A DNA stretch of 64,000 nt, taken from NCBI RefSeq assembly GCF_965363235.1, contig NC_134840.1:85284916-85348915 (forward strand), read 5' to 3'. Below are positions 1 through 12,200 of the stretch, piece after piece. The position numbers and the translations under genes are program-made. The DNA is from Mytilus galloprovincialis. Taxonomy: Eukaryota; Mollusca; Bivalvia; Mytilida; Mytilidae. Position 1 is the stretch's first letter. Each line of letters starts with the position of its first letter. Under the pieces are notes generated by a model. That model was given only the letters and a program-made list of their open reading frames with translations. It was not told the origin of the DNA and made no database searches.

Positions 1-270
1 TACTTGAATTAGAAGATGTAGGGCACACTTCAAATAGACAGCAAACCAGTAACATAAAAATCATTAAAAAGATTGAATATATAATTTCTACTTGCCCTTT
101 GCCATACATGTGCTGTTAATTCGGAAACATAATTCTGATTGAAAATTGAATATAAATGGTTTTAGATTAAATTCAAAAGAAACTGATTAGATGCAAGTCA
201 TTAACGATCATGTGTATCATTGATACAATAAGCATTATTAATATTAAATTTTTGTTATATTATATTTTAG

Positions 271-3200
271 GCATTAGTACAAAAGGAACAGTTAGCAGAA
301 GAATTAAACAATATGAAAGAGAGATTTGACAGAAGCATTCTTGATACTCAGGCTAGACTTCATGAAGAGAGAGAATCTGTCCGTAGAGAAAATAAACTTC
401 TGGTTGATGAACTGAATGCTAAGGTATTGATTATTTATTTATGAAAACTTTGAAATCATGTACGAAATCTTGAATTTATTTATCTTTGTGATTTGTTTTA
501 ATTTTATTTTCAAGCAAAATAACAAAAAGAGCATTCTAATTAAGTTTGTAAAGGGCAAAATAATGATTTAAAGAAATGACTTTTTAAAAATCCTAAAATT
601 ACTATGAAAAAGTTTGAATAAAACTATGATGAAATTAAGAGCAAGGTGTAAAGCATACTTTCATGAATTGCACATGATATAATTATGATTTTCTCTAAAA
701 TAACAGCCTTAAAAAACCTTTTGACAGCTGATATCCTTATTTAAAAAAAATATTGAAAGAAATCAAAATGGTAGTATAAGTTCTTACTTTGACCTGTATT
801 GGTTTACTTTTACAAATTAGATGAAGAGTTATATCATTTGTACTCATGCCACATCTTATAGCTATTAAAGTTTTCTTATTTTACAGCTGAGGGAGACTTT
901 AGAAAAGAATGCAGCATGGTCTGCAGAGTTAGAGAAGCTGTCTCGGGACAAAGTGGCACTGATTGGAGAATTAGATGAAACAAAATTACAACTTAAAAGA
1001 TTTGACAAAGAATCATCTATTGTAAGTTATGAAAAATACAGAATCTGGTACAAAAATTCATGCATCTCACCTAGAAAAGAGTAGAAATTGCTATAATTAT
1101 CACTTATGTTTGCACATAAAGTCGATAAAAAATTGTTTGGACATTTGTTTTCTTATTTTATTTCATTTTGGGTTTTTTATGTGAATGATTTACATATTTT
1201 TAAGGAAATCTTGCACATGTGATGCTATCTTTTATTGCTGAAACCGAAACTCAAATTACCATATATTTCATGAAATTTTGTCAGCTAAATGTCTCTTAAA
1301 AGAAAGACAACTTTGACTAAGGGATATTCAATTCATATCAAAAGAGTATAGAAATCTCTTATACATCTTTTCTGTGTGTAAAAGACTGTTTTAAAGTATG
1401 AATGATTTGTATTTTCAAAGGCTCATGACACATTCAGACAAGAATCAACACATGCTAGTATCCAAAAGAGTCATGCTGTACTAGAACTTAGCAAAACAAA
1501 GAAAGCATTTGAAGAACATGCAGTAGAGACAAAACAGGTTAGTGAAAAAAACATTAAACAAAAGGCTAGTAGGGTAGTGCTTTGTGAACTTATATTTATT
1601 TTCAAATGATAAATTATACTATATTTTTGGACTCAGCTTCATGACTGTTAGCAGCCATTTCGAAATTGGCGGCCATTGTGGATTTTTTTTTTATGGCTCC
1701 ATATCCAAAAATGTTTATAAGCATCATAACTAACACTGTGCAAAGTTTCATGCTTTTACCATAAAGTGGTCAATTGTCCCAAAATATTGTACTTAGCTGC
1801 TTGACTATTATTATAAAGTCTTGTATTCTTGTATATAAACTAACATAAACAATTTAAACAGAGTTCATTTAAAAAAAGTAGTATTATTACGTAAATTGAG
1901 GTTGAGACATGACTTTGATGTACAATAATTCTGAGATGGTCCATGTTTCCTGATCTGATCTCACCTTTTCACACACTTGTCACATGATTATGCCAAAAAG
2001 TTACCATAGTAAATATTTGCATACAGACAGGTAAAAGTTTTTTATACATCAGTAACTTAGTTAAACCTTCATTTTTTTTTCTTAGATATAGGAAGATGTG
2101 GTGTGAGTGCCAATTTTCCTTGCACATTTTCCTCATAATGCTGAGCATCCTAGCTCATTTTGGAAAGACTAGGTTTTAGTAATAGTTAGAAATACTAGAG
2201 GTTTAACAAAATATATCCTTAGAATGCAAATGCAATGCTTTGTCTGTTGTGGAATTTATTATTAGAATTATTTGTGACATACAAGTTTACTTATGTTCTT
2301 AGGAAAAGAGCAGAATGTCAATGGAAATAGAAGATTTAAGGAGAAGATTGAAAAAAGCAGAAAGAGATTTAGTCAACAGTAAAGAAGAATGCATTCATTT
2401 AACCTCAAATACACAGGCATTAGAAAGAGAGGTAAATATATTACTCTGATGCTGATACAACAGTATATGTGAGACATATTTTGTGTTTTCAAAAGATCTG
2501 AACTTAAGGGAAGCTTTTCATTTGGACAGATACCAAATGATCCTCACTGAAGAACTATTTAGCTTAAGCTCACTACTTACATCTATATCTAAAAATCAAC
2601 TTAATTAAATAGTAAATATGTTTCTTGTGTTTAAAAAATAGTAAAATAAGAAAAATAACTAACAATGCATAGTTTATAACTAAAGTTAAGGGTCGGTAAG
2701 TATTCAAAATCTAAAAAGGAATATTACTCTTAGAAACCCAAGGCATGTCATGTCATTCAAATTTGAGGTCTTATTGAAATTTAAATTACCTTGATTATTT
2801 ATAATTTAGTATAACGATATAATTTGGTATGAAGTTGCTTTGAGATATGCTTAGAAATAACAGTTTACAAATTAAATGAATCACAGAAAAATAGATAGTT
2901 ATATGTAACCAAAAGAAATATTAGTTTATATATTATGAAAAAAATCATACTGCAGTATTGTTTATTTAATTCTTGCATAATAAGACATTATAATTGGACT
3001 GAGTTTAAATTATATCAACTCTTATTCTATTACATATATTAAATTACTTTGATATTTAATTTTAGCTGCATCTGGCCAAGTTGGCTAGAGACAGTATAGA
3101 AAGGGGCCGAAATGAAGATATGAAAGCTGTTTCTATCCGTGCAAAACAGAGAGAAGAGCAATTGGGCAGTTTTATAGAAGATGTTGAGGAAAAAAATGGT

Positions 3201-6200
3201 ATGTCACTCCTTTAATCTGATAAAAATGATGATTCCTCTATTTTGAAAATGTGATTTTAAGAGATTAATGCCTTTCAAAATACAAAGTATGATTTTAATG
3301 GCATCATATGTGTTGTCATATCTTTCGAATAACATAGAAAGTTTTAAATGGTACATTTACTTAGATCGTAAAACATGCCTTTGTAACCCTAAAATTTTCC
3401 TCTCAATTAATTTTTCCTATATTTTCACCATTGAAAAAGTAGGGGTCCATGCATTATCTGCCAAAGTCTTTAAGAAATTCAACAATGCATTTTATGTTTA
3501 GGGTATATTTAATATCACCAGAAGTAGATGTTGAGTGTATATCAATGTGACATTAAAACTAATCAACACAATTAAATCATCTAGGGGTCAAGAAAGAATT
3601 TGCAATAACACAGTGTAGATACTATTCTGTACGCCATCTGGAAGTCGCGATTTTCGAAGCGAGAACTTTTTGGATCACATTTTAAATTTGATGGGTATAC
3701 TGAATTAAACGATAAGTTGATCATCTGTACATTGCTTAATGATTAATTCAGCCGACATCGATATTCTCAAATGGTTTAGAATTAAATTCCGCACATTCAT
3801 TATTCGTATCTTTGCCTTAATCAAGAGATTTTCAAGTGCATCACTAAGAAAAATCAGTCGGCGAACCTAAAAACAATCTTTTTACCCTTAGTGTACAAAT
3901 TAACGTAAAAACCTGACTTAATTAACTAAATGAAGTATATTTCAAGTGGTGGTAAAAGTTTCAACCAGATCTTTGAAGCCAGAAATAAGAAAATTACACT
4001 TGTTTGAATTTCTCACTGTACGATCAGTCTCGCTTGTATATTTTAAAACTGTACGATCAGTCTTTATGTCACTGTATTCTAGTGGTGATTTCAAAGTTAT
4101 TTACGATACAGTAGAAGGTGGCATTTTTCTAAAAAACACAAATATATTTCAATACATTCACATCCTGAAAACTTATGAAACATGTTTTAGCTTGATAGGG
4201 TGTACTCGACTTGCTACATTAAGTATAAGGATGTTTAAATGTTGCTAACATAAGAGGAAGGTTTGATGTATACTAGTATAAAGTTTCAGAAATGTCCTCC
4301 GTTATTCTTAAAATTGTACAAAAACACAGATTTAGTTGTTATATAAAAATGCATGTATTTACACACATTCGATGCCGTACTGTATATATCACAGTTCCTT
4401 CACTTTGTTTAAGATGTAGAACTGTCTCTTTGACACTCAATTGTACACCACTTTGTCAAGCGAGGGGTTATAGTGATAAAGAAGTCTGTCTTTCCGTTCG
4501 TCCGTTGGACCGGTACAATATGTTTCGCCGGTTTTGCAAGCGCATCTTCTCATAAACCAGTTAATTTACAATGGGGGTTCCGGCCATTTTTAAATGGAGA
4601 GGGGGTCCAATCCAGGAGAAAAGGGGATTCCAAACATAATTTATGTTCCCATACAAATGCATTGATAGTTAAAAAAGGCTTTCAAACTGCCGGATCCCCT
4701 TTTTTTGAATCCGTCACTGATATAACTATAAATTAATCTTATTCGGTTTCCTTATCCATATCCTGTATTGTGCACCGTCTATTTCGAATTTTAGTAAAAA
4801 CCTTTTATGGGGTTACTTTATATAAGACTAGAACACACCCGTGATATCGCGGGTCCGTGACTGAATTAAAGTATATAACTATTCGAAAGCCTTATTTTAG
4901 TATTATTTTTTATCTGATAAAGTCATGCCGATAATAAGATACACAGTTTTCTCTGTTTTCAAATCTTTCTGTTTGAACCCGTCGAACTGGAACTTATCAA
5001 TTATTGGTAATATTATTTATATGGATAACAAACGGTCCTGGAATGGAGTAATTTTTAATCAACAGCATTGTCCTATGTTAGTTATAAATAAAGTTGAATT
5101 ATTTGATTCACTGTTTTATGTCATGCCCGTTAACAAATTGAAACCGGTTCCTATATACTGTATATACACCTTATTTTTAGTCCAGATTTTTAGTATTCGT
5201 ATTGTTATCTTAGAAAGTCTTACTGATTAAAATACTACAATAGGTAACAATTTGACAATGATTGAATTTAGTAGTGCCAACCCTGTGATTATGATCCGTG
5301 TATATAGCATAATCCTAAATACACCTTTTGGTGGTGCACCTGTTAGATGCGGAACGTACAGATAAGGTAATAGGTAACAGGTGAATATACTATTGGTATC
5401 GGTATCGGACTCGACCCGGAACTTCTTAATTATTGGCAATATTAATTACGTGGAGAACAAAAGGGCCTGGAGTGGTGTAATTTTTAATCTACACCTTTGT
5501 ACTATATTAGTTATATATAAGGCTGAATTCTTTGATTCGTCGTTTTTACGTGATGACGGCTGACAAATTGGACCTCGTAATTTTAGTATTATAGATACGG
5601 ACTTGAACATTGCATTATATGGGGGCACCCATCAGGTATTTCCAACACCTCCTAAACCAATCATTAAAGTTTTTTGAAATTGTTCCATTTTTACTCGACT
5701 AATGCATTATGGACCTTCTATTTCTGTAAACTTATCAAAATTATATCACATGAATTATCGCCCTGCGCAAAGCTGTCTTTATCCATTTTTTGTTATTTTA
5801 AAAGAGACAAGCTTGATTTATGTTATCATCAATTGTTCAACGGCGGACGGTGTAAATAATCTTTAAATAGAGGCTCTAAAGAGCCTGTGTCGCTCACCTT
5901 GGTCTATGTGCATATTAAACAAAGGACACAAATGGATTCATGACAAAATTGTATTTTGGTGATGGTGATGTGTTTGAAGTTCTTACTTTACTGAACGTTC
6001 TTGCGTCTTACAATTACATCTATAATGAACTTTGCCCATTAGTAACAGAGAAAAATATTTGGTAAAAATTTACATAAATTTACCAAATTAATGAAAATTG
6101 TTAAAAATTGACTATAAAGGGCAATAACTCCTTAAGGGGGCAATTGACCATTTAGGTCATTTTGACTTAATTGTAGATATTACTTTGATGAACATTATCG

Positions 6201-9200
6201 TTGTTTACAGTTTATCGCTATCTATAATAGTATTCAAGATAATAACCAAAAACAGCAAAAACTTTTTAAAAATTACCAATTGGAGGGCAGCAACCCAACA
6301 ACCTGTTGTCCAATTCATTTGAATATTTCAGGGCAGATATATATTGACTTGATTAACAATTTAACTCCTTGTCAGATTTCCTCTAAATGATTTGGTTTCA
6401 GAGTTATAAGCCAAAAACTACATTTTACCCCTGTTCTATTTTTAGCTGTGGTGGCCATCTTGGTTGGATGGCCAGGTCATCGGACACATTTTTCAAACAA
6501 GATACCTCAAAGATGATTGTGGCCAAGTTTGAATTAATTTGGCCCAGTAGTTTCAGAGGAAAAGATTTTTGTAAAAGATAACTAAGATTTACGAAAAATG
6601 GTTAAAATTTGACTATAAAGGGCAATAACTCCTAAAGGAGTCAACTGACTATATCGGTCATGTTGACTTATTTGTAAATCTAACTTTGCTGAACATTATA
6701 GCTGTTTTCAGTTTATCTCTATCTATAATAATATTCAAGATAATAACCAAAAACGGCAAAATTTCCTCAAAATTACCAATTCAGGGGCAGCAACCCAACA
6801 ACGGGTTGACCGATTCATCTGAAAATTTCAGGGCAGATAGATTTTGACCTGATAAACATTTTTACCCCTGTCAGATTTGCTCTAAATGCTTTGGTTTTTG
6901 AGTTATAAGCCAAAAACTGCATTTTACCCCTATGTTCTATCTTTAGACGTGGCGGCCATCTTGGTTGGTTGACCGGGTCACGCCACAAATTTTTTAAACT
7001 AGATACCACAAAGATGATTGTGGCCAAGTTTGGATTAATTTGGCCCAGTAGTTTCAGAGGAGAAGATTTTTGTAAAAGTTAACAACGACGACGGACGACG
7101 GACGCAAAGTGATGGGAAAAGCTCACTTGGCCCTTCGGTCCAGGTGAGCTAAAAATGTAATAGCTGAACAGTTAACTGTAACAATACACTATTACAAAGT
7201 CCACAAGCGAATCATGCATTACTTTTTAGGCATTTTATTTTAAATTAGACTGATGGAACAAAAATACAATTATTTTGCCGTCTAAAAAATTCATCAGAAA
7301 TATATTTGTATTGTCTGATGAAAGTAATTACATGTTATAATTCCCTGGATAGTTCATAATATCCCATATACCTTCAAATTGCCTTCAAAATGCTGTTTTT
7401 TTCCCCTTCAAAATCACGACTGGTCATACAGTGAAAAAATCTGAAATCGCTTCTAGAATATAGTCAGTTTTAGACTGATCGTACAGTAATTTATTTTGGG
7501 ATCCTCAAGGAAAACATATTTTTTATGGGAAATACAAATATTCTACTTAAATACGAAAAGAATATTGAAACAGTATATATTTAACTGTAAACTGATACAA
7601 ATATTTGCAATAAAAGATTATTTGCTTTGTACTACGAGAGCAAAATTGTCCATCAATTTCACTTTTTTCTACCAAGTTGATGTGATGCACACGTATATCT
7701 TATATTCTAATGCATGTTTTTGTTACAGTTACTCATATTTATGATGCTATATATACCTAGAAGATGTTCAAAGTACTTTGTAGATATAGGAGTAAACAAA
7801 TGATGAGAAAAGTTACCGTAGGCAAAACCGTCCTGTTAGCCAGTTGGAAATCATCGCTTCGAAAATCGCGACTTCCGGATAGCGTACAGAATAGTATCTA
7901 CACTGTGAATAATGTGTAAGTGTTAAACCCGATATTACCCAAAGTATAGAAAAGCTGTGAAAACAATTTAAAAGAAACTACAAAAGCTCTGCTTTTACTT
8001 TTATCATCAAAAGTAAATGACGTGTAACAATTTTTCTTCTTATTGTAGCCAGAACAACACATGACATGGATGTTATGTTAAAGAAACAAAATCGGCTGAT
8101 TGGAAAGTTGAGGGAGGAATGTAAACGACAGACAGCACAAGTAGAAAAACTAGTCAAGAAAAATAGGTATGTTTGTACATTTGTGTAATGATAAAAAAAT
8201 AGAAGTGGTATGTTTCCCAACGAGACAACTATTCACAAAAGAGCAAAGGACACAGATGTAAACATCAACTACAGTACATAATACAGCTTTCAAAAGTGGA
8301 AAAAGTCTGTACTCTTTAGTAAGCTATAATAGGTACTTCGAAATAACAGCATGTAAAACAATTTCAAGAAAGAAAACTAAAAGATTAAAACTTATAAAAA
8401 ATTTAATGCATTTTTCTATAGATTTGTGCATTTCAAAGGATGATATGGGCAGTATCATTAACATTTTTTTCATGTTGCTCTTTGTAGAATTGAGCATTTA
8501 AAAACAATTATAACCTGGATTTAAGGGCATACGATACAGTTTTTATCCCGTATTTACATTTTGATAAAAATTTCCGTATAGACTATTTTTTACCTGATTA
8601 AATCAAATATGTAATAAAAAATATACCTGTATGTGTTACTGTTTGAGTAAAATGAGGTCAAAATTTTGTAAATTTGCTAAAAATTCAGATTTGTGGCCAT
8701 TTTTTCCTTTTCGAAAGAAAGACATAGCTTTTTTGTTTTAAAAGATAAACACAAATTGTTTTTTGTTAAATAATTTGTAATTTCTGTATTTTATAAGTAT
8801 CCAAAAAATTTATACATTTTTTAGTCAGAAATAACTCATATTTATCAAATGTTCATGAATGTAGAAAAAAAACATCTTTTATTGCTGTATATTTATCAAA
8901 TTAAGAAAAAATTGCACTATTTACGGTTTCATGAAAATTGGCACACATAATCTTGACGCTTAATCAAACCAAATGGCATTTTAAAAAAGAGGGGTCCATG
9001 AACTCGTTTTCAAGTTAAATTAGTTTGAATGATAAAAATCAGTCGAAAACTGAATGTTTTCCCGATAAGTCATATTTTTGACATCACGAAAATAACAATT
9101 TACGTTAGCAACGTCATTACCTCCCCTGTAACTGTATCGTATGCCCTTAACACAAAGAATACATTGATATAAGTTGTATATGTTTGAAGGCATAAATTTT

Positions 9201-12200
9201 TAATGTATTTACTTTACAGGAGTGAGTGTGGTAATTTACGAACACAAAATGATGAGTTACGACATCGATTAGAAAGAGCTGTAACACATATGACCACCTT
9301 AGAAGAGCAGAGTGAACAACATGACAGAGTACACAAGAAAATGACAGAGAGGTTAAAAATGTTGGATGACCATGGTCAAAATCAGTCACAACAGGTATGT
9401 TTGCTGCTAGATGTCAGGTTTTACTTTTTCAAAGTATGATGATTTACCAAATTCTCTTATTTCTAATCTAAGAAAATTACAACCAAAGAGTTACAATTTA
9501 TATACATTTGTAAGTTACAAGTAGATGTTGTGTTTTTTGGACAAAACAATTGCTTATTTAAATTTCAGGAAATTTGAATTGTCTCCCCTGTTTTATCCAA
9601 AAAGAGCTATACAGCAATGTTTGAATAAAGAAAAGATATAAAAACCTTTGAAATTCTATGAGTATAACCTTGTAGAACCAAAAAATACGGATGGAGCTAT
9701 ATGTAAATATTCATTGTCAGTTTCATGGCATTCGTAATCATTCCATTCCAAATCCCCCAGATATAATTGGTTATTGTGAAACTTTTTTTAGGTAAAAATA
9801 CTTCTGATAGAGAAATAGATATACCTGGATATATTTTACAAAGGAAAGATAGACAATCCGATGGTGGGGGTGGCTGGGCTGTCTATTTAACAGAAACCAC
9901 CTCCTTTTCTAGAAAACATGATTTTGAAATAAGTAATATTGAAACTATGTGGTTTGAAGTCAAACCCAGCTATAAGAAATCTTTTTTATTGTGCTTTGTT
10001 TATAGGCCACCCAAGTCACTAATTGGTTGGATAGATAAGTTTGAGGATGAGATTAAGATTGCAATGAAATATAATTCAGATGTAATACTTATGGGAGATT
10101 TTAACATAAATTGTTTACAACCCAATAAAATTCCACAAAGATGGTTAACTGCTCTAGAAACTTATAACTTTCAACAGGTAATTAAGGAACCAACTAGAGT
10201 AACAAATGAATCAAAAACTTTGATTGACCATATATATGTCACTAGTTTAAGCATGGTTAAAGAGGCTCATGTTTCTAAATATTCTATTAGTGATCACTAT
10301 CCAATATGTATGACAAGACAAGAGAAATTGTATGATAAAAAACATTCTCATTCAACAATCACTTATAGAAATTTTAAGACTTTTAATGAGCAAAATTATT
10401 TAAAAGATTTAAAAAGTGCACCTTTTCAACATATTGAATTTGAAAATGACCCGTCTGTTTGTATTGAAATGTGGTACAACATTTTTAATAACATTTTAAA
10501 TAAACATGCCCCTATTGTGAAAAAGAGGGTAAAAAAAGACAGACAGCCTGAATGGTACAATAAAGAAATCTCATATGCAAGAAAAATGAGAGATAAATAT
10601 CACTCTCTGGGAATGTGGGCTGAATATAGATTCTGGAGAAACAGAACAAAACATATTATTGATAAATCTAAACAGAAATATTATAATGATATGATAAAAG
10701 ACTCAAAAGATTCTAAAACACTATGGAAATGTATTCACAGTCTAAATCCATCTAATCCATCAAAACCACATGAACTTATTACAACTGGAGACCATAAAAC
10801 AACCGATCATAAAGAAATTGCTAATACGTTCAATAATTATTTCACCTCATGTGTTGAAAAATTAAGGCATAGTAGGGCACCAATCAACTCAAATTTTAAT
10901 ACTCTGACAAACTATGTACAAATGAAATTCTTGAAAAAAAGGCATAATAAATTCATCATTCCTCCAGTAAAAGTTTCAGAACTATTTGCTGAAATAACTA
11001 AACTAGATGTTAAGACATCTTCTGGTACTGACAATATAGGTCCTAAGATTTTAAAACTTAGTGGTCCTTTCATAGCATCTTCCTTAACATACATTTTTAA
11101 TCGAATGATTGATACTGGTATTTATCCATCTGTTTTAAAAAATGCCAAAGTAGCTCCAATTTTCAAATCTGGTGAAAAAAATGTAGCTAGCAATTACAGA
11201 CCAATATCTGTTTTGCCAACATTATCAAAATTAATTGAGAGACATGTATCAAAACATCTGTATAAATATTTGACAAAGTTTGATATTTTACACCCTTCCC
11301 AGTCTGGTTTTAGACCCAACCATTCATGTCAAACTGCCCTCATTAATATTATTGATAAATGGCTACACGAAATGAATAATGGATATATCAATTTGGCAGT
11401 CCTCTTGGATTTTAAGAAAGCTTTTGATGTTGTTGATCATGAAATTCTATGTAAAAAACTTCTAATTTATGGCTTCCATGAAGATACTGTTGATTTTTTA
11501 AAATCATATTTGAGTGAAAGAACACAGCAAGTCCATATAAATAATCAGTTTTCTAATAAAAAGTTTATAAATTTTGGTGTTCCTCAGGGCTCAATACTTG
11601 GTCCCATTTTGTTTGTTTTGTTCATAAATGACCTTCCATTACACATCAAAAACTGCCATACAGATTTGTATGCTGATGACACAACTATGCATACATCAGG
11701 AAAGACTATTGGTGACATGCAATTAAAAGTACAAGATGATCTCCAATGTGTTGAAAAATGGTGTCATGAAAATAGCATGTTCATAAATTCAGATAAGACG
11801 AAATGTATGGTTATAGGTACAAGACAAAGGCTGCGTTTAAATCAAGCAGATCCAGTTCTAACTATTGAGAATAATATTCTTCAAAAATCATCAATTGAAA
11901 AACTTTTAGGTGTTAGAATTGACTCTAATCTGTCCTGGACAGGCCATATTAATTACTTATGTTCATCAATTTCATCAAGAATTTTTTTACTCTCTAAAAT
12001 CAAGAAATTTCTAAGTATTGATCTAAGAAAATTATTTTATAATGGTTATATTCTCCCACTGATAGATTATTGTTGTATTATTTGGAGTGGTTGTGCTAAA
12101 AATGAGCTAGTCAGAATAATAAAATTGCAAAAAAGGGCTGCAAGACTTATTTTAGATGCTGATCCACTTTCATCATCAGCTCCACTGTTTAAACAGCTTG

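Larger units (their letters stand above)
3609..7907. mobile_element. 4.3-kb TIR DNA transposon, non-autonomous, with CACAGTG ends and 5-bp TSD (Transib/RAG-like termini)
   Basis: The left end (from 3609) and the reverse complement of the right end (to 7907) match over about 53 bp with two mismatches in the matched block. Both begin CACAGTG and run into a shared GGAAGTCGCG block. The element is flanked by AATAA at 3604-3608 and 7908-7912. Further in, a 16-bp motif (ACTGTACGATCAGTCT) occurs at 4015-4030 and 4048-4063 and inverted at 7472-7487, so weaker homology extends to roughly 480 bp of each end. No transposase-size reading frame is present. A 1.27-kb dispersed repeat is nested inside (about 5880-7153). 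Transib elements and RAG-like transposons are known for 5-bp target duplications and CACWRTG-type ends; assigning this copy to them is inference from the ends only. Confidence 0.75.

Noticed and set aside
3268..5859. Several 60-100-codon open stretches in the 4.3-kb element
   Set aside because: None has transposase motifs. AT-rich non-coding DNA of this length gives such frames by chance, and they cover repeats.
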